A stretch of 64,000 nucleotides of DNA from Cytophagaceae bacterium (GCA_006969745.1 CP030886.1:2453234-2517233), one strand, 5' to 3'; counted from the stretch's first letter, positions 29,729-39,482 are shown. The notes: a model not told the origin generated them from the letters alone. Made by a program: numbers and translations.

Positions 29729-30687
29729 AGAAGATCAGCAATGATCTTTTCTTCTGTGATGCCCTCTGCTTCGGCCTTAAAGTTTCGAACAATACGATGA
29801 CGCAGAACCGGAGCTGCAACGGATTTTACATCTTCAATGTCCGGGGAATACTTCCCATTTATAAGCGCGTTGCACTTTGCTGCCAAAATCAAGAACTGAC
29901 CAGCTCTCGGACCAGCTCCCCACTCAAGATAGTCTTTTGCTATTGCATCTGATTTTTCACCATCGGGACGAGTCTTGGAAACCAGGTTGACTGCATATTC
30001 AAATACATTGTCTGCTACAGGCACCTTTCTAATCAATCTCTGGTAATTGATGATATTCTCCTTACTCACGATTTCACTTACTTCGTTTGACTCATCTGAA
30101 GTTGTGCTTTTTATTACTTCAATTTCATCTTCATATTTAGGGTAGTCCAATTTAATCATGAACATGAACCGGTCTAGCTGTGCTTCTGGAAGTGGGTATG
30201 TTCCTTCTTGCTCAATTGGATTCTGTGTAGCAAGTACGAAGAATGGTTTATCCAAATCGTAGTTTGTACCGGCAATGGTAACTGCACCCTCTTGCATTGC
30301 CTCTAACAGTGCTGATTGAGTTTTAGGTGGAGTTCGGTTTATCTCATCCGCAAGAATAACATTGGAAAAGATTGGACCCTTAATGAATCGAAGGTTTCTT
30401 TCTTTATCTAGAGTTTCGGCTCCAAGAATATCAGAGGGCATCAAGTCTGGTGTAAACTGGATGCGATTGAAATCGAGCCCCAGGCATTTGGACACAGTCT
30501 GAACCAGGAGTGTTTTAGCAAGACCAGGAACTCCCACAAGAAGCGAGTGACCATTGCAAAAAAGAGAGGTGATAAGCAACCTGACGACATCTGATTGACC
30601 GATGATTTTTTTTGATATTTCCGTTTCCAGATTTAGAAAATCTTGAGCCAGTTCGTCCGCTAGTTTAACATCCTTCGTTTCTGCCAT
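29725..30687 (-). CDS. MoxR-family AAA+ ATPase
   Basis: This is a chaperone-like ATPase of 320 residues. Walker A is GVPGLAKT (about residues 55-62), Walker B with the following signature is LADEINRTPPKTQSALLEAM, and ATQNPIEQEGTYPLPEAQLD is the pore and sensor region typical of MoxR. These proteins usually work with DUF58 and von Willebrand A partners encoded next door, but here the gene ends at pheS. It is the last gene of the minus-strand run that starts at the phosphatase (35684). It follows the SurA-like gene by 44 bases. Confidence 0.92.
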   Translation of the reverse strand: MAETKDVKLADELAQDFLNLETEISKKIIGQSDVVRLLITSLFCNGHSLLVGVPGLAKTLLVQTVSKCLGLDFNRIQFTPDLMPSDILGAETLDKERNLRFIKGPIFSNVILADEINRTPPKTQSALLEAMQEGAVTIAGTNYDLDKPFFVLATQNPIEQEGTYPLPEAQLDRFMFMIKLDYPKYEDEIEVIKSTTSDESNEVSEIVSKENIINYQRLIRKVPVADNVFEYAVNLVSKTRPDGEKSDAIAKDYLEWGAGPRAGQFLILAAKCNALINGKYSPDIEDVKSVAAPVLRHRIVRNFKAEAEGITEEKIIADLL

Positions 30688-30731
30688 TTATTAGATTTTT
30701 TTTGCTTTTAGATTCTACTCTTTATCGAAAT

Positions 30732-32060
30732 CTAGTTCGCTAGGTTACAATAATCGTACTCCGGATCAATTTCGATGAATACATTGCCTCTGGCTTTTTC
30801 AAACCAAAGAGAGATTTTATTATTCTTTTTCTGAGCTAGAGTGGCTGCGGCTATCTTTTGATAGTCATCATCCAAATTTGCCTGATGTGGTGCAATTTTA
30901 TTTTTGTAATAGATGATCCGGTATGCATATGTTCCGTCTTCTTTTTGAAATCGAATGGGTTTGGTGATGTTACCAATTTTCATTGTATCGATTGTGAAAA
31001 AGATGTTTGGGTCCAGTGTTTCAGCAGCTACACGCAATGCTCCACTTTCGTCTTGAAAAAAACCTCCTGCTGATGATGTTAGTTGATCATCTGAATATTC
31101 CTTTGCAGCTGATTGAAAGGTGATGCTATCCAAAACTATTCTGTTTCGAAGGCTATCAAGGTAATTTTCCGTTCTTGTGTAATCGTCCTGGTTTGGTTGT
31201 GGAGTGATTAGAATATGACGGGATCTATAGGTATTACCTCTCTTTTCCTGAAGCTGTATTAAATGAATTCCAAATTGTGTTTCTACCGGCATTGAGATAC
31301 CTCCGGGTTGCATTGATAGTGCTGCGGCTTCATACTCCGGGGCTAACTCTCCTCGTCCGTAAAATCCAAGCTGACCGCCATTTGCTGCGGAGCCAGGATC
31401 CTGTGAATATTGCTTCGCTAAATCAGCGAAGGATTCTCCACTTTCAATTCTGGATCGGATGTTTAGTAATAGGTTCTTTACCTTGTCTTTTTGAATTTTT
31501 CCGGGCTCTGCCTCTTTCACTATCTGAGCAATTGAAACTTCTGTTGAAAAATATGGAAGTGAATCTTGTGGAATGTCTCGAAAGAATTTTTTCACCTCCG
31601 AGGGAGTCACTTTTAAAGAGGAAGTAAGCTCAGATTGCATGCGCTGAATAGTCAGCTGCTCTTTTATGTTGTCGAAAATTTCGGAACGAATTTGATCAAT
31701 AGTTTTACCATAAGCCCTTTCAATTTCAGCCTCTCCACCAAACTGCTGCGCCATCACTGCCATCCTTCTATCTAAGTTAGAATTCACCTCAGAGTCATCT
31801 ACAAAGATGGAATCAATCTCAGATTGAGCCATTAGCATCTTATTGACCACAAGTTGTTGAAGGATTTGACATTTTGCATTGCTACCCCTCATTTGACCTC
31901 TAGACAGAAAGTCTAGGTATGAGCGCTCCAGCTCTGATTTTAAAATGATATAGTTATCTACTTTGGCAATGATTTTATCAATTGCCACCTCATTGGTTTG
32001 TGCCATTGAGGATATTGAAAATAGAATAATGGCACTAATTGCGATAAATCTCAAACGCAT
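30732..32060 (-). CDS. Periplasmic peptidyl-prolyl isomerase/chaperone SurA-like
   Basis: This is an outer-membrane protein folding chaperone of the SurA/parvulin type, 442 residues from ATG 32060. It has a signal peptide ending SSMAQ (about 25 residues), a SurA_N helical domain, then two PPIC domains. The first is well conserved (FADLAKQYSQDPGSAANGG followed by LGFYGRGELAPEYE). The second begins near SRHILITPQP and is more degenerate. A longer frame from 32081 reaches into the upstream gene and places extra charged residues before the signal peptide, so I start at 32060. It overlaps the upstream lipoprotein gene by 26 bases. Confidence 0.88.
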   Translation of the reverse strand: MRLRFIAISAIILFSISSMAQTNEVAIDKIIAKVDNYIILKSELERSYLDFLSRGQMRGSNAKCQILQQLVVNKMLMAQSEIDSIFVDDSEVNSNLDRRMAVMAQQFGGEAEIERAYGKTIDQIRSEIFDNIKEQLTIQRMQSELTSSLKVTPSEVKKFFRDIPQDSLPYFSTEVSIAQIVKEAEPGKIQKDKVKNLLLNIRSRIESGESFADLAKQYSQDPGSAANGGQLGFYGRGELAPEYEAAALSMQPGGISMPVETQFGIHLIQLQEKRGNTYRSRHILITPQPNQDDYTRTENYLDSLRNRIVLDSITFQSAAKEYSDDQLTSSAGGFFQDESGALRVAAETLDPNIFFTIDTMKIGNITKPIRFQKEDGTYAYRIIYYKNKIAPHQANLDDDYQKIAAATLAQKKNNKISLWFEKARGNVFIEIDPEYDYCNLAN

Positions 32061-32886
32061 TTGTCTGTTCTGCTTCTTCATAAATTTTCTTTTCCAGCTC
32101 CTTCTTCAGTGTGATTTTTCGTTTGTTGATGATAATATCAGCAACATTGTCTTTTATAAACTCCAGAGGTGCAATTTCCCCAACAAGTTTGTATTCAAAT
32201 ATTTTAAGAAAGTAGATATAATCCTCATCGGATGCTTCTATCGAGCTATTTGCCTTTAAAAAGGCTACTTTGTCATTCACATCTTTCAAAGGTGTTTCTA
32301 GTAGCACCTCATCAAATTTTACCCATACGGAATCTTCCACAAAGGCTTTTACAGCATGTTCGTTGGCATACTCCCAAATCTGAGTTGTGTCTTTTGGATA
32401 GTCTCTTAGTTGCCTTCTGAATCTCCAGATATTAGGAGCTTTGGCTGGGATTTTAAAGTAGATACATTTTGCCAAGTTTTGCCTTAGGACAAAATTTTCT
32501 GCCTTTTGTTCATAATACTCGCTTATTTCTTGTTCGCTTACATCTTCATCCAGGTTAGCGTCAATATGCTTTTTTTCCAGCTCATGCACCATTAGTGCAT
32601 ACTGATAGTCCAATACTCTTTGCTGGATTCTGGCTTCATTGAAATCTATCGCTTCTTCGGCTTTGGCAATCATCAGCTGTTTTTTAACCCAATCCAAAAC
32701 GAATTTTTCAACAAAAATGGAACTATCAGAGGATGTAAGGTTGGCGGGGATCAATCCGAAAAGATCAGATGCCATCAACGTCTTGTCACCCACACGAGCG
32801 ATTACTGGCTCTGAAGTTTCTTCTTTGGGTTGAAAATATTGACAACTGCTAAGTAGTAATATGTTGAAAATGAGGATGTGTCTCAC
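32035..32886 (-). CDS. SurA/PpiC-like periplasmic lipoprotein
   Basis: This is a 283-residue lipoprotein with a short signal and lipobox (LLLSSC, Cys14). The segment PVIARVGDKTLMASDL followed by a helical domain resembles the N-terminal chaperone module of SurA/PpiC proteins. A recognisable parvulin core is lacking or very degenerate, so it may be a chaperone without isomerase activity. It sits directly upstream of and overlaps the SurA-like gene, and follows the RsbW-like gene with no gap. Such pairs are frequent in Bacteroidota and probably act together on outer-membrane or secreted clients. Confidence 0.72.
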   Translation of the reverse strand: MRHILIFNILLLSSCQYFQPKEETSEPVIARVGDKTLMASDLFGLIPANLTSSDSSIFVEKFVLDWVKKQLMIAKAEEAIDFNEARIQQRVLDYQYALMVHELEKKHIDANLDEDVSEQEISEYYEQKAENFVLRQNLAKCIYFKIPAKAPNIWRFRRQLRDYPKDTTQIWEYANEHAVKAFVEDSVWVKFDEVLLETPLKDVNDKVAFLKANSSIEASDEDYIYFLKIFEYKLVGEIAPLEFIKDNVADIIINKRKITLKKELEKKIYEEAEQTNAFEIYRN

Positions 32887-33297
32887 CTACGGATACATTT
32901 TAATGAGCCTGCAAATATTGTGATTCTTTTCAGTAGAGAACTCAATTTTATCCATTATTCTTTTTACAAGCATAAGCCCAAGTCCGCCTTGTCTTCGGGT
33001 AGAAATTAATTCTTCCATTGAGGGAGATTCATACTCATTGATATCAAAGCCGGTACCTCTATCCTTAAATGTGAATACAATTTGTTTAGGCTTAAAATCT
33101 ATGTTGAATTCGATTCTACTCTTAGGATTACAGTCGTTGGCATGTATGATAAGGTTGGCACACACTTCGTCTACCGCCAGCACGAGTTTATGCGCCTGGA
33201 GATCCGGGACTTTGTGTTCGTCCAGCATATCTGAAGTAAACTGGCGTATTTTCACCAGTTCCTCTTTGTTGCACCCTATGGTCAGTTTGTTACTCAT
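32887..33297 (-). CDS. RsbW-like anti-sigma factor kinase (HATPase_c_2)
   Basis: This is a 136-residue GHKL ATPase of the serine-kinase type. AVDEVCANLIIHAN is the N-box, FKDRGTGFD the G1 box and GGLGLMLVKRIMDK the G2 region. In partner-switching systems such a protein phosphorylates a STAS antagonist and binds a sigma factor or other output. It overlaps the STAS gene by eight bases and follows it in the operon. No sigma factor gene is adjacent, so the target is unknown. Confidence 0.88.
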   Translation of the reverse strand: MSNKLTIGCNKEELVKIRQFTSDMLDEHKVPDLQAHKLVLAVDEVCANLIIHANDCNPKSRIEFNIDFKPKQIVFTFKDRGTGFDINEYESPSMEELISTRRQGGLGLMLVKRIMDKIEFSTEKNHNICRLIKMYP

Positions 33298-33631
33298 CCA
33301 ACGATTTAATCGCTTCTTCTTTTGTGTTTTCTATGGTTAATAATTTCTCCAAACCGAGAATGTCGAATACTTGTTTCACCGTATCATTTATCCCGAAGAG
33401 AGCGAGTTCAATATTTTGAAGTTTAAACTCATCTAAATGGGAAATAAATACGCCTAAACCTGCGGAAGAGATATAGTCCAGTCCCGACAAATCAGCGACT
33501 ATTTTTTTCTCCCCATTGTCCATCGCTTCTTTTAGTGCATTATCCAGGTAAATGCTTGAACCAGCGTCTATTTCTCCATTCACAGTGATGAAGTGAATAC
33601 CGTTATTATTTTCAGTGCTTATTTCAGCCAT
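33290..33631 (-). CDS. STAS-domain anti-sigma factor antagonist (RsbV/SpoIIAA-like)
   Basis: This is a 113-residue single STAS domain. GEIDAGSSIYLDNALKEAM is the N-terminal part and LSGLDYISSAGLGVFISHL contains the serine (in SSAG) that is phosphorylated in this family. It should bind the RsbW-like kinase when unphosphorylated, with the RsbU-like phosphatase encoded just upstream restoring that state. The gene overlaps the phosphatase gene by eight bases and the kinase gene by eight. Confidence 0.9.
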   Translation of the reverse strand: MAEISTENNNGIHFITVNGEIDAGSSIYLDNALKEAMDNGEKKIVADLSGLDYISSAGLGVFISHLDEFKLQNIELALFGINDTVKQVFDILGLEKLLTIENTKEEAIKSLDE

Positions 33632-35684
33632 TTTTCTTGTCTTTAAATTGGACTACTACCAATGTATAATCATCATCTATCATCATCCCTCCTATAAATT
33701 GAGAGAGATCATTTTTAATTCCTTCCTTTACTTGGTCGGGTGCTTTTGAGGCATGGGCGGTAAATGATTCTTTTAGCCGATTGTCGCCAAACTGTTCTCC
33801 GTCTGAGTTTTTTGCCTCTGTGATTCCATCTGTATATAATAGCAGCGTATCACCAGCATGATAGCTCACCGTATTGCTATGAACGTAATCATCGTAGCTT
33901 GAGTTTCTTACCATACCTAATCCCATGCCGTCACACTTGAGATAATTTACCTCATCTTTATTCTTACAATAGAAAAGACTTGGGCAATGTCCTGCTCTTG
34001 AAAAAGTCAGAATGTTCTCTTCGGTATTTATATCGAAATATGTAGAGGTGATAAATGACGATCGCTCAAGACAGTGACTAAGTGCTATGTTAGCTTTCTT
34101 ATTGAAATCTGATGGCGAAATGCCCTGATTGGCCAGGCTGTGAAAAATTCCTTTCATCTGTGCCATTTGAAAAGCAGCGCTTGTACCTTTCCCGGATACG
34201 TCCCCGATTATCAAACCGAATCTATTTTCTCGGTATTCCAAAATGTCATAATAATCCCCACCGACTTCATCGGCTGCCATAGAAAATGCCGATACAGTGA
34301 GATGATCATTGTTGACCAGCTCTTTCGGTAAAAGGCTTTTTTGGACATTTTTGGCAATTTTCAACTGCTCTTTGTAGCGTTCGTTTTCAATCGATTCCTG
34401 AATCAGCGAAAGATTTTCGAGGGATACGCTTGCCTGGTTTACGAAGGTGGTTATGATATTAACCATCTCACGATTGAAAGCCTCTGACACTTCATTTAGT
34501 AGCACAATAAATCCAATCTGGTTGTTTTGAACCATTATGGGTAGAGCGATGATGGACTTAAACTTTGAATGCTTGATGTCATCTGTCAGTTTACCTGGAT
34601 TCACTTCATTTTTGAGTGCTAGTCTCAGTATAGCTTTTATAGTCTCCCCTTTTATTGATGCTTTGATCTCATCTACATCTTCATCTTTCAGGTTTCTGAT
34701 AATCTGCGTGATACCACCATCTTCTTGCACCTCAAGCCAGGCAGCATCTGCAAATACCGCACTCATCGAACTTTCAAGAAGGATCTCATAGGTTTGATCT
34801 TTTGTCTCCCCTCGGGGAATCGACTGACTCAATTTTTGAAAGTCTAATGCCTCTTTGAGTTTTTGCTCGAATACAGATGATGTAGGTAGGTTGAATAAGG
34901 TAACCAGAATGGAGATGACGGCATATAAAAACAGAAATGCGAAGAGACCTAAAATGAAAACCCTATCCAGCAGATTCATTATTACCATATCTGTGGCAAC
35001 AAACCAACTCAGCTTTAAAAGGAAGTGATAGAGATAAATGCCCGAAAGAAGGATAAATAGTATTCCCTTCCACTTTTGCTTAAAATTTAGATAAGCAACC
35101 CATTTGAGATTGAAAACAAGGATAATGGAGAATAATCCCAAAACAACAAGCGCTAATTGAAAATAGGGTTCTCCAAATTGAATTCCCCAAAAATCAAATA
35201 GAAGCGATGCGACAAGAGCGATTTCAAAAAAGCTCCACAGTTTTAATAGGTTTTTAGATTTTTGGTAAAGTATAAGCCTTTTCCAAACCACCAGTGTAGA
35301 CACCATAAAAATCACCACGAGCCCAACCAGAATATTGTAAAAGAAATTAATAGTCAGTGGACTTTCAACAAGTGTGGTCCTTGCGAAAATTGAGAAGAAC
35401 AGTTGAATAGCTAACGAAATCAGGGTGGTAATCAGGCCGGTGATAAAAACCTTCCAAAGGAGATCCGTGAAATTGAGGCTATCGGCTTTTGTTATAATGT
35501 ACCTGTAATATGCGAATGTGGATAGAACAAAGCCTGTAAAGCATAGCTGAGGGAAGAAGTTGGAAAAGTCCACCTTCATGTCATAGCTCTGCACCAGCAA
35601 TAGATAAATGCTGGCTCCTGTAAATAGCAGCCAACAGATTATTGCTCCGAGAAAGCTCAGTCTTATTTTCACCTTGTCTGACAC
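33624..35684 (-). CDS. Membrane-bound PP2C-family phosphatase with GAF domain (RsbU-like)
   Basis: This is a 686-residue sensor-phosphatase. The first 270 residues contain about seven to eight hydrophobic helices, a GAF-like domain follows (about 300-440), then a short coiled coil and a SpoIIE/PP2C domain (about 455-680). That domain shows SMAADEVGGDYYDI, GLIIGDVSGKGTSAAFQMA and LLLYTDGITEAKN, which carry the metal-binding aspartates. It should dephosphorylate the STAS protein in response to an unknown signal sensed at the membrane or by GAF. The start is GTG 35684, four bases after a TATTTTTG promoter box. It heads a six-gene minus-strand operon. Confidence 0.9.
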   Translation of the reverse strand: MSDKVKIRLSFLGAIICWLLFTGASIYLLLVQSYDMKVDFSNFFPQLCFTGFVLSTFAYYRYIITKADSLNFTDLLWKVFITGLITTLISLAIQLFFSIFARTTLVESPLTINFFYNILVGLVVIFMVSTLVVWKRLILYQKSKNLLKLWSFFEIALVASLLFDFWGIQFGEPYFQLALVVLGLFSIILVFNLKWVAYLNFKQKWKGILFILLSGIYLYHFLLKLSWFVATDMVIMNLLDRVFILGLFAFLFLYAVISILVTLFNLPTSSVFEQKLKEALDFQKLSQSIPRGETKDQTYEILLESSMSAVFADAAWLEVQEDGGITQIIRNLKDEDVDEIKASIKGETIKAILRLALKNEVNPGKLTDDIKHSKFKSIIALPIMVQNNQIGFIVLLNEVSEAFNREMVNIITTFVNQASVSLENLSLIQESIENERYKEQLKIAKNVQKSLLPKELVNNDHLTVSAFSMAADEVGGDYYDILEYRENRFGLIIGDVSGKGTSAAFQMAQMKGIFHSLANQGISPSDFNKKANIALSHCLERSSFITSTYFDINTEENILTFSRAGHCPSLFYCKNKDEVNYLKCDGMGLGMVRNSSYDDYVHSNTVSYHAGDTLLLYTDGITEAKNSDGEQFGDNRLKESFTAHASKAPDQVKEGIKNDLSQFIGGMMIDDDYTLVVVQFKDKKNG

Positions 35685-35688
35685 GCTG

Positions 35689-35696
35689 CAAAAATA
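35689..35696 (-). promoter_or_regulatory. Candidate -7 box (TATTTTTG) for the RsbU-RsbV-RsbW-SurA-MoxR operon
   Basis: On the minus strand TATTTTTG is followed by exactly four bases (CAGC) and then the GTG start of the phosphatase gene. With a transcription start about five bases after the box, the mRNA would begin at the start codon. Confidence 0.5.
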
Positions 35697-35763
35697 GCCA
35701 TCTAAACACTCATTCCATTAGGCTACAATAGGTTTACATCGGGATATTAACATATTTAAACAT

Positions 35764-38448
35764 ATGTCCATTGAAAGTTCAATCATATATATTCGCCTTG
35801 TGAGAGCTTTTTTACTATTTTTTCTCCTGGGAATTTCACATTCAATCGTTTCGCAACAGGTAAACGAAAACTCATTAATATCCCTTTTAGATTCCCTAAA
35901 AGAGCATTCTGATTATAAGATTTTTTATAAGGATGCTTGGGTAGAAAATGTAACCTATAGCTCAAATCAAAAAAATATTGAAGGACTATTGAATCAAATC
36001 GCCTCAGACAATGGCTTGTCAGTTGTATTTAGAGGCAGATACATAGTGCTCATACCAAAAAACCCGATGCTCTACATCGATGAAGAAAACCTTGTAGATC
36101 AATACGGAGATAACGTAGTGGTTATTAACTCGGGACCGACGGACAATACAATCTGTGAGGTCGTTTTTCAACCTGTGAATGGCACAGATCAGTCTGCCTT
36201 GATTGGTGTGCAGGTATATATCGCAGAGCTTGACGAAGGAAATATTTCAGATGCAAATGGACGTGTAGTCTTCAATGTGCCACCTGGTCTTTACACCGTA
36301 AAATCATCCTACTTAGGATTTACAGACTCGGAGATTAAGGTTCTGGTGAAATCTAATGGAATTGCGACGATTGACCTTTTCGAATCACTTACCCAACTAG
36401 AGGAAGTGACCGTCAGTGGTAGCCGAGTAGAAGAAAATGTAGAAGGGGCAAAAATGGGCACTAATACGATCTCGATGGAGATTGTGAAAAAGCTACCCTC
36501 TCTTTACGGCGAGGTAGATGTAATTAAGAGTGTTACTCTGCTTCCGGGGGTTTCCACTGGAGGAGAAGGCACACAGGGCTTTAATGTGCGCGGATCTGAC
36601 AATGATCAAAATTTGTTATTACTCGATGGAACAACAATTTATAACTCCTCACATTTGTTTGGTTTCTTTTCCAATATTAACTCTGAAGTGATAGGAGCCG
36701 CAACCCTTTACAAAAGCGGGATACCTTCCTACTTTGGAGAGCGGGCATCATCTGTTTTTGATATTACTACCAAAGAACCATCATTTACCGAGCCATCGCT
36801 TGGACTTGGTGTTGGTCTGATTTCGAGCAAGCTGTCAGCAGAAATACCAGTTATAAAAAATAAAAGCAGTTTGCTAGTGGCCGGAAGGGTTTCCTATACC
36901 TCATGGATATTAAAGAAACAAAAGAATATTCAGGTAAGTAGGAGTGAAGGAAAATTCAATGACTTTAATGCGAAATGGTCAACTAGAATTGGCAATAATG
37001 ATAAATTTTCTGTTTCAGGATATCGAAGTTTTGATGAGTTTAAATTTCAATCTGATACTTCGTACAGCTGGATTTCAACTTCATTTAATTTAAACTGGGA
37101 TCACTTTTTTAATCAAAAGTTGTCTACTCGTTTAATTGCAGGGATTTCTGAGTATTCATTCTTTATAAATGGACGTGTGCCTGACATGAGTTATCGACTA
37201 AAGAATGGAATTGAAGACAGGTCCATCGAAGGGAAACTTTTTTGGGAGCCGAAATCTACAATTAAGCTGACCACAGGCTATAAGTTTACAAGGCAAACCA
37301 TTGATCCGGGAACCTTTGAGTCAAGAGCAGATCCCCTAATGGAAATTGACACTCCACAACCGGAACAACTGCAAATTCATGCGGTGTATGGCCATAACCA
37401 GCACGAGTTGGCAAATAAGCGTATGTCATTAGAATATGGTCTTCGGCTAAATTTCTATCAATACCTGGGAGGACGTGAAGTAGGGATTTACTCCGACGGA
37501 ACCGAGAGAAGTCCGGAATCATTGCAAAGCACTACAACCTATACGCCTGGAGAAGTGATAACCGAACAATTCAATCTGGAGCCAAGACTATCAGTTGGTT
37601 ACACACTGAATACACACAACAGTGTCAAGCTTAGTTTCAATCGAATGCATCAATACATTCATTCGTTGTCCAATACCAGCTCGATTACACCCATTGAAGT
37701 TTGGAAGGCAAGTGATACGTTTTATGAGCCATTTAGAAATGATCAGGTCTCTGTTGGATTCTTTAGAAACAGTAAAAATGGGAACTATGAAACTTCGCTG
37801 GAACTGTATTATCGTAAGCTGCAGAACGTCATTGACTACAAGAATGCCTCGACAATCTTTCTCAACTCTTTCCCTGAACAAGCCATCCTAAGTGGAGAAG
37901 GACGGGCGCGTGGTGCAGAAATATTAGTGAAGAAAGTAAAGGGAAGGCTTGTTGGCTGGTTGAGCTATTCCTTGTCCAGAACAGAGAAGAGAGTGGAAGG
38001 CTTATATGAAAATGAAACAATCAATGGAGGGAAGTACTACCCATCGGAAAATGACCGGCCTCATAAATTCGTGCTAGCCACTAACTATCAGTTAGACAAG
38101 CGGCTACAACTAGGGATGAACTTCACTTATAATTCCGGTATCCCTTTTACCGGCCCGGATGTGAAATACATATCCAATGGTGTGTTAGTAACCCACTTTG
38201 CTGAGCGCAATCAGTACCGAATTCCGGATTATCACCGGCTTGATATCTCACTTACCTTGGAAGAGTCAAATAAGAAGGATAAAAAGCTGAAAGGTCGCTG
38301 GATATTATCTTTTTATAATGTTTATGGCCGTCGAAATGCTTATTCAGTTTTTATCGGTGAAAGAGCCACCAGCTCTCCGACAGCCTATAAATTGTCGGTG
38401 CTAGGCCGAATGTTTCCATCCATTTCATACAACTTAAGAATCAACTAG
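35764..38448 (+). CDS. TonB-dependent receptor with N-terminal STN signalling domain
   Basis: This is an outer-membrane receptor of 894 residues. A signal peptide (about 1-31) is followed by a secretin/TonB short N-terminal (STN) domain (about 35-98), a CarboxypepD_reg-like domain (about 133-208), a TonB box-like EEVTVSGSR, a plug (about 225-340, with RGSDNDQNLLLLDGTTI) and a beta-barrel ending in an aromatic-rich strand (NLRIN). STN domains usually relay substrate binding to a FecR-type anti-sigma factor, but none is adjacent. The next four genes follow with tiny gaps and probably encode its accessory lipoproteins. The substrate is unknown. Confidence 0.88.
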   Translation: MSIESSIIYIRLVRAFLLFFLLGISHSIVSQQVNENSLISLLDSLKEHSDYKIFYKDAWVENVTYSSNQKNIEGLLNQIASDNGLSVVFRGRYIVLIPKNPMLYIDEENLVDQYGDNVVVINSGPTDNTICEVVFQPVNGTDQSALIGVQVYIAELDEGNISDANGRVVFNVPPGLYTVKSSYLGFTDSEIKVLVKSNGIATIDLFESLTQLEEVTVSGSRVEENVEGAKMGTNTISMEIVKKLPSLYGEVDVIKSVTLLPGVSTGGEGTQGFNVRGSDNDQNLLLLDGTTIYNSSHLFGFFSNINSEVIGAATLYKSGIPSYFGERASSVFDITTKEPSFTEPSLGLGVGLISSKLSAEIPVIKNKSSLLVAGRVSYTSWILKKQKNIQVSRSEGKFNDFNAKWSTRIGNNDKFSVSGYRSFDEFKFQSDTSYSWISTSFNLNWDHFFNQKLSTRLIAGISEYSFFINGRVPDMSYRLKNGIEDRSIEGKLFWEPKSTIKLTTGYKFTRQTIDPGTFESRADPLMEIDTPQPEQLQIHAVYGHNQHELANKRMSLEYGLRLNFYQYLGGREVGIYSDGTERSPESLQSTTTYTPGEVITEQFNLEPRLSVGYTLNTHNSVKLSFNRMHQYIHSLSNTSSITPIEVWKASDTFYEPFRNDQVSVGFFRNSKNGNYETSLELYYRKLQNVIDYKNASTIFLNSFPEQAILSGEGRARGAEILVKKVKGRLVGWLSYSLSRTEKRVEGLYENETINGGKYYPSENDRPHKFVLATNYQLDKRLQLGMNFTYNSGIPFTGPDVKYISNGVLVTHFAERNQYRIPDYHRLDISLTLEESNKKDKKLKGRWILSFYNVYGRRNAYSVFIGERATSSPTAYKLSVLGRMFPSISYNLRIN

Positions 38449-39482
38449 TGGGCAGGTATTTAAAATATACCTTTTTCTTCCTTCTTGGATGTTTACAACC
38501 TATAGAGTTGGATTTTCAGTCTGACGAAGAGTATCTGGTGATTGATGGATTCATTACGGATGATTTCGGGCCACATACGATCAAAATCTCTAAATCCCAG
38601 CCGTTCACCAATGACGAAGTGGTCATTTTCGAGAAGGTACAGAATGCAGTAGTTACCATTACCGATGATTTAGGAAACGTAACGAGCCTCACCATGTCAG
38701 GGCCTGGCAATTATCTGACTTCAAGTGTTTTTAGTGGACAGATTGGACGTTCATATACACTTAATGTGGAGGTGAATGGTGAAACTTATGAGTCAACTCA
38801 GCAACAGATCCCTGCAAAGTCGAGCTTTGATTCCGTTTACTTTGAGCAAGGCGAACGAGAGATTATTAATGATGATGGAGTGGTGTTTGATAGCCCGACG
38901 GTCAAATTCCATTGTGATATAGACTTTGCTTCTCAAAATAGCTATGCAGCAATAACCTGGGAAGGAACTTATAGATTCCTTACACCTAAAATGACAACAT
39001 CATATGTTTGCTATGTCGATGAAGCCAATAGAGGATTTTCCTCAATCATTACCAACGAAGAAATAAATGTGGGTTCGGTTAGTGAGGTGAATGTTGTTGA
39101 ATTACTGTCCAATCATCGCTTTAAAAGTGCCTACTCTTTAAACGCGATACTCTATAGTATGAACGAAGAGGCTTATAAGTTTCATTTTCAGATCAATCAA
39201 CAACGAAATTCCACAGGTTCGGTATTTGATCCGCTGCCTTTTCAAATATTTGGAAATATTCGAAACATGAACGATGCGAATCAAACCGTACTCGGCTATT
39301 TTGGAGCCTACGGGAAAGAAGAAAGTAGAGTGTTTGTATATCCTTGGATTATTCCTGCTCCAGATACCTTTGATCTCTGTGTCAAAAGTTTTAATGGCGG
39401 TCTTATCTCACCAAAGTACTGTTTTGATTGTGCCGAATTTCCGGGAGCTTACATCGATCCACCTCCTTACTGGCAAAATTGA
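38448..39482 (+). CDS. DUF4249 lipoprotein, tandem copy 1
   Basis: This is a 344-residue lipoprotein with a short signal and lipobox (FFLLGC), then the DUF4249 beginning IELDFQSDEEYLVIDGFITD. The first 130 residues look like a beta-sandwich. The C-terminal end has a conserved cysteine pair in KYCFDCAEFPGAY. Proteins of this family are encoded next to TonB receptors in Bacteroidota and are thought to be accessory surface lipoproteins, but their function is not established. The GTG start overlaps the receptor stop. It is closely related to the next two genes. Confidence 0.82.
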   Translation: MGRYLKYTFFFLLGCLQPIELDFQSDEEYLVIDGFITDDFGPHTIKISKSQPFTNDEVVIFEKVQNAVVTITDDLGNVTSLTMSGPGNYLTSSVFSGQIGRSYTLNVEVNGETYESTQQQIPAKSSFDSVYFEQGEREIINDDGVVFDSPTVKFHCDIDFASQNSYAAITWEGTYRFLTPKMTTSYVCYVDEANRGFSSIITNEEINVGSVSEVNVVELLSNHRFKSAYSLNAILYSMNEEAYKFHFQINQQRNSTGSVFDPLPFQIFGNIRNMNDANQTVLGYFGAYGKEESRVFVYPWIIPAPDTFDLCVKSFNGGLISPKYCFDCAEFPGAYIDPPPYWQN

